A stretch of 9,595 nt of DNA from Actinomycetes bacterium (GCA_021846725.1 JAJZWK010000058.1:1-9595), one strand, 5' to 3'. Positions 1 to 6,928 are shown, numbered from the stretch's first letter. Numbers and translations are program-made. Notes: generated by a model not told the origin, from the sequence alone.

Positions 1-905
1 CAGGGGTGTTGGCCAGGATCGGTGCCCCTTCTTCTCCAGGCTCTTCTGCTGTTGTAAATACCCCTCCAGATTATCCTACTGGTGCAGGTGCCCATCCAGA
101 TTATCCTACTGTTGCAGGCACCCCCACGGGCTCCCCTACCTCCCCTATCTCTCCTATCTCTCCTATCTCTCCTTCCTCCCCTACCTCCCCAAATTCCTCT
201 ACAGGCTCCTCCATTCCACCACTGCTGGTCATCCCCGGTGGAACGGGAAACTCTTTCTACAAAGCTGTATGGGGAGATATGGAGTGGAAAGATGTAGTGT
301 CCAGCCTGCTTAATGAGAGTATGGGCAGGGCGATAGATGAGGGTATAAACGGGGTAGGAGTACGCTATATCGATTTAGGATGGATTGAGGAATTGAATAC
401 TACATTTATTCTTGGAGCGAGTGCCGGAATATTTAGGCATATCCTTATGGAAGCTACTCATATGACGAGTATACCTGGTAGGGAGCGTTACCAGAAGGCA
501 GCCATGGAGGTGTTGAATGCAGTAGAGTTATTCGAAGCCGAGATAAGAGTGGACGGCTCTGTACTTGCAGCAGGACGTTTCGTGCTTGTTGCAGTTGGTG
601 GTGCGCGCTACAGAGGGGGTATATTGCCTATACTTCCACTGTCGGAGCTGAATGATGGTTTGTTGGATGTCTGCGCAGTATCTGCACAAAGGCGAGAGGA
701 TGCCATGAGCGCTTTACTGCAGGTAGCCAGTGGGGAACATATAGGGCAACCGGGTATCTTTTATTCAAAGGGAAGTACGGTGGAGGTGTCCTCTGAGAAG
801 GCACTTCCTTTAGAATATGATGGAGAGATTTGTAGTCAGGAATTGTATGACTGCCATTTGAAGATACTACAGGGAGTCCTTCCGGTCATCTCTGTTCCCA
901 ATTAG
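1..905 (+). CDS. Diacylglycerol/lipid kinase (DAGK catalytic family), 5'-truncated, with low-complexity insert
   Basis: Probable ATP-dependent lipid kinase of the DgkB/YegS family, phosphorylating diacylglycerol or a related lipid at the membrane. The reading frame is open to the left edge, so the gene very likely starts outside the window; the GTG at 6 is just the first in-frame start-like codon. Counting from that GTG, the nucleotide-binding motif GGTGN is at residues 78-82. A GASAG segment follows, then the C-terminal signatures LNDGLLDV and DGE, in the order known for this family. In relatives only about 20-30 residues separate the upstream GGDGT motif (expected just left of the window) from GGTGN. 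Here about 60 residues of Pro/Ser/Thr repeats (residues 8-70) lie between them. The gene converges on the MmgE/PrpD operon. Family assignment is firm; the substrate is unknown. Confidence 0.85.
   Translation, partial: GVLARIGAPSSPGSSAVVNTPPDYPTGAGAHPDYPTVAGTPTGSPTSPISPISPISPSSPTSPNSSTGSSIPPLLVIPGGTGNSFYKAVWGDMEWKDVVSSLLNESMGRAIDEGINGVGVRYIDLGWIEELNTTFILGASAGIFRHILMEATHMTSIPGRERYQKAAMEVLNAVELFEAEIRVDGSVLAAGRFVLVAVGGARYRGGILPILPLSELNDGLLDVCAVSAQRREDAMSALLQVASGEHIGQPGIFYSKGSTVEVSSEKALPLEYDGEICSQELYDCHLKILQGVLPVISVPN
66..125 (+). repeat. Two tandem 30-bp units inside the lipid-kinase gene
   Basis: Two adjacent 30-bp units (66-95 and 96-125) match at 25 of 30 positions and encode PDYPTGAGAH and PDYPTVAGTP. 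The unit length is a multiple of three, so the reading frame is kept. They form the first half of the low-complexity insert. Confidence 0.9.
132..194 (+). repeat. 9-bp in-frame microsatellite (Ser-Pro-X)7 in the lipid-kinase gene
   Basis: Seven consecutive 9-bp units encode SPT-SPI-SPI-SPI-SPS-SPT-SPN. The three central units are nearly identical at DNA level (tctcctatc type). This is a slippage-prone, frame-preserving microsatellite within a catalytic-domain loop. Confidence 0.92.
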
Positions 906-924
906 TATCCCTCAGGAGATGACC
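884..924 (+). other. Stem-loop around the lipid-kinase stop codon
   Basis: GGTCATCTC (884-892) is perfectly complementary to GAGATGACC (916-924), giving a 9-bp stem with a 23-nt loop that contains the TAG stop (903-905). No U-tract follows, so it is not a standard intrinsic terminator. It could be a 3'-end processing or stability structure, or a by-product of the direct repeat described for 891-998. Confidence 0.6.
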
Positions 925-998
925 CCAGGCTGCAAACAGTACGGCGACAGGAGTGCATTTCTGTTCCCATCTAGTATGCCTCAGGAGATGACTTCAGG
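891..998 (+). repeat. Direct repeat pair: lipid-kinase 3' end duplicated 69 bp downstream
   Basis: Positions 891-929 and 960-998 match at 34 of 39 bases. Copy 1 carries the last codons and stop of the lipid kinase; copy 2 lies in the 115-bp convergent intergenic region. The 30 bp between them show no similarity to the unit. The same arrangement recurs at the regX3 and senX3 3' ends. Confidence 0.9.
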
Positions 999-1020
999 GA
1001 TATTCTGATTGAAAGAATCG

Positions 1021-2727
1021 TTATACAGGTGAGCTGAGCAGCTTGGTCAATAGCTTGTTCAGATCTTTTGAGGAGAGCGATTCTACGTCCAGCACGGTAG
1101 TGGCATCTTTGTCGGATATTCCTGAAGAGGTGAGTTTATGCATTGCCAACTCTCTATGAGTGGATCTTGTCTCTGGACCTATTGCACCTATAGCTGATTT
1201 ACGGTACTCCTGCTCTATACGTCCATCGCTAAATCGTACTATAACTCGTGCACCGATAGATTTAGTGGCATCCTGAAAAGAGATAGATGGTTCCCCCCAT
1301 GTCCCATTCCTGTCTTCACCCCTACTCTCATTGCCGCCTACGCCCCTATCTTCGCCTCTAATTCCATCCTTACTGCTATATGCGTCTTTATTCTTATCCC
1401 AACCTACACTTGCACCACCTTCCGCATTTCCATACCCACCTTCACCTACGCCCCCGCCCGCACCTCCTTCCGTAGCACCACCTCCATCTACGCCCCTGTC
1501 GCTATTTATTTTGTTGGCAGCTATCTCTAGGAGCCAGGTGTTAGCAGCGTTGCCTGCATGACGTAGGGCTTCACCTATGGGAGCAGTGGCCTGTAGTGCA
1601 TTCAGCGTCAGTGAGATATCGTGCTTTACGTGTACTTTATCTGCCAATCTCCATATAGAATCTTCCCTTATGTGTCCAGGAGAGAGGTCTGAGATATTTA
1701 GCGATCCCCTGGTCAACGCAACTGCAACATTGTACCCGACGGAGAACCCGATTGCACTGATAGGTGTTAGTGAACCGTCAATATAGGGTGAGCTCTTTGC
1801 GTCCATTCCAGTAGTGAACGCGGAGGCTTCTACAATTACCTCATCAATTGTATCCGGTTCTATTATATGACCGCGCTCAGTCTCTCTACGATATATAGCA
1901 ATAGCACAGTCAATTGCAGAGTCTATGTACGCACATCCGGGATATATTTTTATGGAGAAAGTTTCTGTGTGCCAGAGGTTCCCAAGGCCGTTGGTAATGC
2001 TATGCGGAAGTGGTATTTCTGCGTATTTTGATAGGAAGCCATTTGGGTGCTCGAATACATCAGCCGCGCCTACCATGCCCGCAAGTGCTGCATCGCAGGC
2101 ATCGAGCCCCGACCTGATCTGTGTGGAAGCAGTAAGCGCTTTGGATTCGCTTGAAAAAAAAGGATGATCCAGCACCCACGGTGGAGCAGAAAACGCTATT
2201 CCCCATGCCGATACCCACTCTGTCGGTTGAGCTTGTTCTAGGTACATCCTGGCTGCCACGGAACCAGCTAGGTGGGTATATGCTGCTGTCTGTCCTCTGA
2301 ATGGTCCAAGAGTCGAAGCAGCGGTAATTCTGGCTGCACATTCATTTGCAGATATGATGGCTGCCAGCAGCGTATGCCCGTCGATATCCAGAGTTTGCGC
2401 ATAAGCCAGAGGAACAGTCACGGTGGAATGGGATACATGACCGGCATACATAGTATCGTCGTAGTCTATAGCCATAGTGAGGGCTGCCAATACATAAGCA
2501 GAGTTTTTTGGATCGTTCTGCAGTGGATTACCGAATGCCCTTATTATCTTTTGTCCAATTGGAAGGGTCAGTGTGGCTCGTGCGGCTGCAATTTGAGATG
2601 CAAACTGGCTTGCGGCAAACTCTCGGACCCTTTTAGGTATCGTGTCGGTAGTCAAGCCTGATGCCCACCTAGCAAGGATAATTGCAAGCGGAAGAGGACC
2701 TTCAGTGGAGTTCATTCCAGAGTTCAT
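1021..2727 (-). CDS. MmgE/PrpD family protein with Gly-rich insert
   Basis: Member of the MmgE/PrpD fold, which includes 2-methylcitrate dehydratase and cis-aconitate decarboxylase; the substrate here is unknown. I chose the ATG at 2727, which overlaps the permease stop (ATGA) and has GGAG six bases upstream, giving 568 aa. Family features seen, numbered from this start: DYDDTMYAGHVSHST (about 88-102), the active-site DDT and His region; HPNGFLSKY (about 227-235); YPGCAYIDSAID (about 262-273). In many relatives the last motif reads YPSCR followed by His, and an HPT-type motif replaces the RGQTAAYTHLAG seen here, so several usual active-site residues differ. About 75 Gly/Asp/Glu-rich residues (about 407-481) interrupt the C-terminal region before a normal VRFSDGR strand. 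It is the last gene of the ABC operon. Confidence 0.82.
   Translation of the reverse strand: MNSGMNSTEGPLPLAIILARWASGLTTDTIPKRVREFAASQFASQIAAARATLTLPIGQKIIRAFGNPLQNDPKNSAYVLAALTMAIDYDDTMYAGHVSHSTVTVPLAYAQTLDIDGHTLLAAIISANECAARITAASTLGPFRGQTAAYTHLAGSVAARMYLEQAQPTEWVSAWGIAFSAPPWVLDHPFFSSESKALTASTQIRSGLDACDAALAGMVGAADVFEHPNGFLSKYAEIPLPHSITNGLGNLWHTETFSIKIYPGCAYIDSAIDCAIAIYRRETERGHIIEPDTIDEVIVEASAFTTGMDAKSSPYIDGSLTPISAIGFSVGYNVAVALTRGSLNISDLSPGHIREDSIWRLADKVHVKHDISLTLNALQATAPIGEALRHAGNAANTWLLEIAANKINSDRGVDGGGATEGGAGGGVGEGGYGNAEGGASVGWDKNKDAYSSKDGIRGEDRGVGGNESRGEDRNGTWGEPSISFQDATKSIGARVIVRFSDGRIEQEYRKSAIGAIGPETRSTHRELAMHKLTSSGISDKDATTVLDVESLSSKDLNKLLTKLLSSPV
1285..1509 (-). repeat. Gly-rich low-complexity insert in the MmgE/PrpD gene
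   Basis: This segment encodes Gly/Asp/Glu/Ser/Arg-rich sequence with internal echoes such as DRGVDGG/DRGVGGN and RGEDRG/RGEDRN. At DNA level, gcgcc- and tacgcccct-type words recur. It lies between two conserved segments that in typical family members are separated by a short loop. Confidence 0.75.
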
Positions 2728-2730
2728 TCC
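2709..2730 (-). repeat. Short 12-bp-period duplication at the permease/MmgE junction
   Basis: Two copies of a 10-base word (2709-2718 and 2721-2730; GGAATGAACT on the coding strand) lie 12 bp apart. The upstream copy holds the ATGA stop/start overlap. The second copy supplies another in-frame ATG at 2715, giving MNSGMNS at the protein start. Confidence 0.75.
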
Positions 2731-3533
2731 CATCTCCATGAAATTGCAGCGGCTACCGGAGCAGCTATTGTCCATGCTATTAGTACCAGCCATGCCCACG
2801 CGGGAACAGGACTGCTGTGACTTAGTGAGTGAAACAACCCAGTGGACAGCGCCGCCGCGGGAAGCGCTCTGGCTAGGGTAGCCATCCAAGAGGGGAATTT
2901 GGAAACGGGGATGATCATATTACCCATAAGTAGTAACAGGAGATAAAGTCCATTGGCTACAGCGAGGTTTACCTCTGCCTTTAATGTACCGGCAAGGAAA
3001 AGACCTATACCGCTAAATGATGCGGTACCAAGTATGATGATGATTACGGCTTCGCCAGCATTGCCATTCGGTTTCCAGCCCAATGCCAGCGATACCAGTA
3101 TTAGTATGACAGTTTGTACGATCTCTACAAGCAGCACTGCTGTTATCTTGGATGCTATCAGAGCAGGACGACCAAGAGGAGTAGTACCTAGTCGTTTCAG
3201 TACATTGTAGCTACGTTCGAATCCTGTGGCTATACCAAGACTCACCATCGAGGTAGACATCACTGCCAATGCAAGGATGCCAGGTGACAGAAAGTCGATG
3301 GGTTTCTTCGTAGATGCGGGCAATATATGCACCTCAGCAAAGAAGACTAGTAGCACGATAGGTATACCTAGGGTGAGTAGCAGGGATTCTCCCCTTTTTA
3401 GGGTCATGGATGCCTCCATTTTTGTTTGGGCAGCCAGACGTCTAATAAACGGAGCGGCACTTCCAGAGTGGCCTACGAGTTCCAACTCCGCCTGTCTGCT
3501 GTGTTCTTCGGAACTTGTATGGCTAACCGTCAT
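2724..3533 (-). CDS. ABC-2 type transporter permease
   Basis: Integral membrane subunit of an ABC-2 exporter, working with the ATPase encoded just upstream. A TTG at 3548 is possible, but the ATG at 3533 follows GGAGGAGAGG at good spacing and gives 269 aa, a usual length. After a charged cytosolic N-terminus of about 45 residues there are about six hydrophobic segments, at roughly 50-68, 80-103, 126-150, 160-182, 192-209 and 245-265. The loop ERSYNVLKRLGTTPLGRP (about 106-123) between the second and third segments is the typical ABC-2 coupling region. The gene overlaps the ATPase stop by 11 bp and its own TGA overlaps the next ATG, indicating translational coupling across the operon. The substrate cannot be told; drug, lipid or heme-related exporters share this form. 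Confidence 0.87.
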   Translation of the reverse strand: MTVSHTSSEEHSRQAELELVGHSGSAAPFIRRLAAQTKMEASMTLKRGESLLLTLGIPIVLLVFFAEVHILPASTKKPIDFLSPGILALAVMSTSMVSLGIATGFERSYNVLKRLGTTPLGRPALIASKITAVLLVEIVQTVILILVSLALGWKPNGNAGEAVIIIILGTASFSGIGLFLAGTLKAEVNLAVANGLYLLLLLMGNMIIPVSKFPSWMATLARALPAAALSTGLFHSLSHSSPVPAWAWLVLIAWTIAAPVAAAISWRWE

Positions 3534-4509
3534 TGGCCTCTCCTCCAATTAAACTCAAATAGATCTCTTCTAGGCTCACCATGCCACTTGTGAGGCTGTC
3601 TATAGCGATATTCATGGTAGCCAGAAACGTCGTAATGGCAACGATGCGTTCGGGTGTGCCGGTTGCCTTTATTAGGTAGTTACCCGGTAGTTCTTCTGCT
3701 ACTTCTGATAGATCTAGCCCTACAGCTTGTGCCAGCAGTGTCGTATCAAGAGGCAGAGTTGTGCGAAGTCTTATTGTATTGGCACCCTTGGAACCCAGTG
3801 ACAGTAATTCATGCATACTGCCTTGCATGATATTTTTACCCTTATTCAGAATAAGTACTTCATCAGCTAAGCGTTCAGCCTCAGGCAATTCATGAGTAGT
3901 CAGGATTATGCAAGCCCCCTGTTCTCTCAGGCGTGTAATTATCTCCCTTATACCCAACCTACCCTGGGGATCTACCCCTGCAGTGGGTTCGTCAAGGAAG
4001 ACAACCTCAGGTCTACCGGTAAGTGCCAGGCCCAGGGAGAGACGCTGCTTTTCCCCCCCTGACAGCCTTTTATATGGTCTCTTTGCGACATGCTCCAATC
4101 CTGTCAGTTGGATGATATCATCAGGGGAAATGGAGTCGCTGTAGTACTTTGTGAATAGGTGCGTAGCTTCAATAGGAGACATCATAGGATGTATGCCACC
4201 TTCCTGTAGCATGACACCTATTCGTGCAGAGAGAGTTTTCGAGTTTTTTGCAGGATCATGACCGAGCACTCTTATATTGCCATGGCTCGGTATACGGTAG
4301 CCTTCCAGTGCTTCTACGGTCGATGTCTTTCCGGCACCGTTAGGACCTAGTATAGCTAGCACGCGTCCTGCAAAGGCATCGAAAGAGAGCCCATCTACGG
4401 CTCTTGTGGAACCATAGGCAATGACTACATCTTTGCACGATACTATTGGGTTATTGTCGATCACCCTCTTAGGGTTGGATATTGGGGCTTGTGTCTCTGT
4501 TTCGGTCAT
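3523..4509 (-). CDS. ABC transporter ATP-binding protein
   Basis: Cytosolic ATPase of an ABC-2 exporter (CcmA/DrrA type). From the ATG at 4509 (328 aa) the motifs are in order: Walker A GPNGAGKT (about 55-62), Q-loop Gln (about 102), signature LSGGEKQ (149-155), Walker B VVFLDE (169-174) followed by D-loop AGVDP, and switch His in TTHE (about 206). A C-terminal extension of about 90 residues after the ATPase core is usual for this subgroup. A TTG start at 4560 would add 17 residues, but it sits in a palindrome and lacks a clear ribosome site; the ATG has GGGAA some eight bases upstream. First gene of the ATPase-permease-MmgE operon, divergent from serS across about 79 bp. Confidence 0.9.
   Translation of the reverse strand: MTETETQAPISNPKRVIDNNPIVSCKDVVIAYGSTRAVDGLSFDAFAGRVLAILGPNGAGKTSTVEALEGYRIPSHGNIRVLGHDPAKNSKTLSARIGVMLQEGGIHPMMSPIEATHLFTKYYSDSISPDDIIQLTGLEHVAKRPYKRLSGGEKQRLSLGLALTGRPEVVFLDEPTAGVDPQGRLGIREIITRLREQGACIILTTHELPEAERLADEVLILNKGKNIMQGSMHELLSLGSKGANTIRLRTTLPLDTTLLAQAVGLDLSEVAEELPGNYLIKATGTPERIVAITTFLATMNIAIDSLTSGMVSLEEIYLSLIGGEANDG
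3532..3549 (-). promoter_or_regulatory. Hairpin presenting the permease ribosome-binding site
   Basis: On the coding strand ATTGG (3549-3545) and CCAAT (3536-3532) can pair around an 8-nt loop, AGGAGAGG, which is the Shine-Dalgarno sequence. The 3' arm includes the first two bases of the ATG at 3533. A 5-bp stem is weak, but the position is suggestive of tuned re-initiation after the ATPase gene. Confidence 0.4.
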
Positions 4510-4542
4510 TGTTGGATGTTCCCGGAATGAGAGATTTGGTGT

Positions 4543-4561
4543 ATTGGAGTTTCTCTCCAAT
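4543..4561. promoter_or_regulatory. Perfect palindrome between ABC operon and serS
   Basis: ATTGGAG (4543-4549) and CTCCAAT (4555-4561) form a perfect 7-bp inverted repeat around a 5-bp centre, TTTCT. It lies midway in the divergent intergenic region, so it may be an operator for either gene, or a hairpin in the leader of the ABC mRNA. The ATTGGAG...CCAAT form resembles the hairpin at the permease start. Confidence 0.5.
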
Positions 4562-4573
4562 GTGAAAAAGAGC

Positions 4574-4579
4574 TAACCT
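4574..4579 (+). promoter_or_regulatory. Candidate -10 element of serS (possibly leaderless)
   Basis: TAACCT fits the actinobacterial TANNNT pattern and would place the transcript start at about 4586-4589, at or next to the serS ATG. No convincing -35 is seen. The only ribosome-site-like bases (GGAG, 4584-4587) end one base before the ATG, too close for normal use. Confidence 0.3.
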
Positions 4580-4588
4580 TGGTGGAGT

Positions 4589-5869
4589 ATGATAGATATA
4601 CGTCAAGCACGAGAGAATCCCGATAAGTTGAAGGCGACACTTGGTCGTCGCGGAGTACCTACAGAAGACATTGATAAGTTGGTAGCCTTTGATTTACAGG
4701 CTAGGGAGGCATTGGGCAAGCGGGACAACACGAGAGCTTTGATAAAAGATCTTTCACGACAGGTTGCCGAGGCAAGACGAGGTGGCGACAGTGCCAGAGC
4801 CGACGAACTGATGAATAGCTCAAGAGAAGCAGGTGAAAGGCTGAAGGAAGAAGAAGAGGCCGCTGACCGTGCTCTTGAACAAGTACGTTCCCTGTTACTC
4901 ATGATGCCCAATATACCAGCTGATGACGTTCCAGAGGGAATTGGGTCAGAGGATAATGTAGTGAAAGATCGCTGGCCGACAGAGGAGCGTACATACCAGC
5001 AGTACCAACGTGTACCGCATTGGGATATAGGCAGGGAATTAGGCATATTGGATATGGAGCGGGGCGCAAAACTGTCTGGATCCATGTTTCCATTATATAG
5101 AGGCAAAGGGGCAAAGTTGCTCAGAGCATTAACCTCTATGGCACTTGATCATCATGGAGATAAGTTCGAAGAGATACGCCCACCCACATTCGTCAAGACG
5201 GAGACCATGATTTCTACTGGGCATCTTCCCAAATTTGCTGATGATGCCTATCATCTCGAAAGAGACGATTTATGGGCAATACCTACCGCCGAAGTGCCGC
5301 TCACTTCTATGTTCCGTTCGGAGATACTCGCCGAGGACGATCTACCAGTATGCCTGACTGCATATACGCCGTGCTTCAGGCGAGAGGCCGGTTCGGCGGG
5401 TAGAGATACCAGGGGACTACTGAGGGTCCATGAATTCGACAAGGTGGAGCTGTTTGCATATACTACCCCTGAACAGGCAGAAGAGATGTTTCAGACTATG
5501 GTTGCAAGGGCTCGGGAACTACTCAAATTACTCGACCTCGAACACAGGGTACTTGCGTTATGCGCAGGTGACATGGGTATATCTGCTGCCCGCACATATG
5601 ATCTTGAAGTATATGCCCCTGGGTGTGACCAGTGGTTGGAAGTCTCATCCATATCCTGGTGCAGTGATTACCAGGCGCGCAGAGCAAACATCCGTTACAA
5701 ACCACGTGACGGAGGATCGACGCAGTTGGTTCATACGCTGAACGGCTCAGCACTTGCATGGGCGCGTATCTGGGCAGCGCTTGTAGAGACGGGGCGTCAA
5801 GAGGACGGGTCAGTCAAGCTTCCAGACGTGCTGTCAGCCTATTTAGGTGGGGATCTTACTATTCACTGA
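4589..5869 (+). CDS. serS: Seryl-tRNA synthetase
   Basis: Class II aminoacyl-tRNA synthetase charging tRNA-Ser (and tRNA-Sec if present) with serine in the cytosol. The 426-aa length is normal. The start is fixed by the family's MIDI..ARENPD opening. Residues about 30-100 are charged and Leu-rich, matching the N-terminal coiled-coil tRNA-binding arm. The catalytic part shows TAEVPLT (233-239, serine recognition), motif 2 around FRREAGSAGRDTRG (263-276) with the ATP-binding Arg, the QARRANIRY segment (362-370), and motif 3 TLNGSALAWAR (383-393). The C-terminus DGSVKLPDVLSAYLGG matches the family. No insert is seen, unlike four of its neighbours. It is divergent from the ABC operon and convergent with the regX3 gene, 137 bp away. 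It seems intact and functional. Confidence 0.97.
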   Translation: MIDIRQARENPDKLKATLGRRGVPTEDIDKLVAFDLQAREALGKRDNTRALIKDLSRQVAEARRGGDSARADELMNSSREAGERLKEEEEAADRALEQVRSLLLMMPNIPADDVPEGIGSEDNVVKDRWPTEERTYQQYQRVPHWDIGRELGILDMERGAKLSGSMFPLYRGKGAKLLRALTSMALDHHGDKFEEIRPPTFVKTETMISTGHLPKFADDAYHLERDDLWAIPTAEVPLTSMFRSEILAEDDLPVCLTAYTPCFRREAGSAGRDTRGLLRVHEFDKVELFAYTTPEQAEEMFQTMVARARELLKLLDLEHRVLALCAGDMGISAARTYDLEVYAPGCDQWLEVSSISWCSDYQARRANIRYKPRDGGSTQLVHTLNGSALAWARIWAALVETGRQEDGSVKLPDVLSAYLGGDLTIH

Positions 5870-5915
5870 GTCGTCAAACACTCTTTAGTGGTACTCGGTC
5901 GGTGCGCAATCTTAG

Positions 5916-6026
5916 CCAGTCGTGGTTATCCCTCAAGCTTCAAGTCGGTAGCTTCACCGTTCCGACACCGATCCCAACACTACCATCGACCAGTCGTGGT
6001 TATCCCTCAAGCTTCAAGTCGGTAGC
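5916..6026. repeat. Perfect 37-bp direct repeat: regX3 3' end duplicated 74 bp downstream
   Basis: Positions 5916-5952 and 5990-6026 are identical over 37 bp, separated by a 37-bp unrelated spacer. The right copy contains the last codons (GYRLEA) and stop of the regX3-like gene plus 17 bp beyond it. The left copy is non-coding, in the convergent gap after serS. Perfect identity suggests recent origin or ongoing gene conversion. Confidence 0.95.
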
Positions 6027-6927
6027 CTATTCCTCTAATGGTCTTGATAGTCATCGGTGAATCAGGAGTATCCTGTAGACGGGCGCGCAAACGCTTGATA
6101 TGTACATCAAGGGTCTTTGTATCTCCCACGTAGTCGGCACCCCATATTCTGTCTATTAACACGTCTCTGGTGAGGACTTTACCGGCATTGCGAACAAATA
6201 TTTCCAGTAGCTCAAATTCTTTGCGAGGTAGTATCACCTCCGTACCGGCATTGTATACCCGATGGCTGTCGGTGTCTACAACTATCTTTCCAGCCTGTAA
6301 AATGCCTACCCCTGGAGCAGGTGTAGGGGGTAATGTATCTGTGGGTACCAGCTTCAGTTCAGAGCTTATGCCGGTGCTTTCATTGGAAGCACTTATTCCG
6401 GTACTGTCGGTATCACCGCTGCTGCCAGTAGCTGCACTGCCTGCATTGCGTGAATCCGGTAGCTGATCTTTTTGTGGCTGATCTTTATCGTGTGTCTCTT
6501 TATCGTGTGTCGTGATTGAAGCCGCTCGGCGTAGTACTGCCCGCATTCGTGCCACGAGTTCGCGAAGCCTGTATGGCTTGGTAACATAGTCGTCAGCGCC
6601 AATTTCCAATCCCAGTACCGTATCCAGTTCTGTAGTCTTTGCCGTGATCATGATTATAGGAGTAAGTGATCGTTCCCTTATGGCTTTGCATACGTCTATG
6701 CCTGACATCTTTGGAAGCATCAAATCCAGCAATACTATATCCGGGTGTACTTCATCGAAGAGTTTTACTGCCTCTATCCCATCTCGTGCCACAGCTACCT
6801 CGAATCCCTCCCTGGGCAATCCCGATAGAAGAGCGTCCACGAACGACTCCTCGTCTTCTACGAGGAGAACTGTTGATACTTCTACGGTTGTATTTGTATT
6901 CGCGCTCGTGATTTCAGTATACACCAC
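6007..6927 (-). CDS. regX3: OmpR/PhoB-family response regulator, RegX3-like, with expanded linker
   Basis: DNA-binding response regulator, expected to be phosphorylated by the adjacent SenX3-like kinase; in mycobacteria this pair governs the phosphate-starvation response. The receiver domain (about 18-133) has acidic residues E24-D25, phospho-acceptor D68 in VLLDLMLP, T95 and K117 in VTKPY. The winged-helix domain (about 208-306) includes RIWGADYVGDTKTLDVHIKR and ends IRGIGYRLEA, very close to RegX3. The linker (about 135-207) is some 70 residues of Ser/Thr/Asp-rich repeats, including THDKE/THDKD and STGIS twice; RegX3 has roughly 15. At 306 aa it is longer than the usual 225-230. The start is the GTG at 6927 (6924 also possible); no other start codon lies before the receiver and a stop is three codons upstream. 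No ribosome site is seen. Confidence 0.93.
   Translation of the reverse strand: MVYTEITSANTNTTVEVSTVLLVEDEESFVDALLSGLPREGFEVAVARDGIEAVKLFDEVHPDIVLLDLMLPKMSGIDVCKAIRERSLTPIIMITAKTTELDTVLGLEIGADDYVTKPYRLRELVARMRAVLRRAASITTHDKETHDKDQPQKDQLPDSRNAGSAATGSSGDTDSTGISASNESTGISSELKLVPTDTLPPTPAPGVGILQAGKIVVDTDSHRVYNAGTEVILPRKEFELLEIFVRNAGKVLTRDVLIDRIWGADYVGDTKTLDVHIKRLRARLQDTPDSPMTIKTIRGIGYRLEA
6307..6525 (-). repeat. Low-complexity interdomain linker of the RegX3-like regulator
   Basis: Encodes about 73 residues between receiver and winged-helix domains. The DNA shows small local duplications: a 15-bp THDKE/THDKD pair and a repeated accgg-containing word encoding STGIS. It ends in a Pro-rich stretch (TLPPTPAPG). 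Confidence 0.8.
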
Positions 6928-6928
6928 T

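Noticed and set aside
2554..2563. TCCAATTGGA palindrome as a further ABC-operon operator
   Set aside because: It lies deep inside the MmgE/PrpD coding sequence and its half-sites are in the opposite order to the two intergenic palindromes.
2272..2661. Plus-strand 129-aa frame inside the MmgE/PrpD gene
   Set aside because: Antisense to a conserved coding region; composition is Cys/Ser-rich with no recognisable motif.
5953..5989. Intrinsic terminator between serS and regX3
   Set aside because: Only 5-bp complementary words (GGTAG/CTACC, TCGGT/ACCGA) with large loops and no U-tract on either strand.
5916..6026. Mini CRISPR array: two identical 37-bp repeats with a 37-bp spacer
   Set aside because: The dimensions fit, but one repeat encodes the C-terminus and stop of the regX3-like gene, there are only two copies, and no cas genes or leader are present.
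891..6026. The 3'-end echoes as copies of one dispersed repeat
   Set aside because: Apart from a shared short word (tatccctca) in two of them, on opposite strands relative to the genes, the three pairs are unrelated in sequence.
5758..6060. Plus-strand 100-aa frame running past serS through the repeats
   Set aside because: It overlaps serS in another frame and then non-coding repeat DNA; no family resemblance and no ribosome site.
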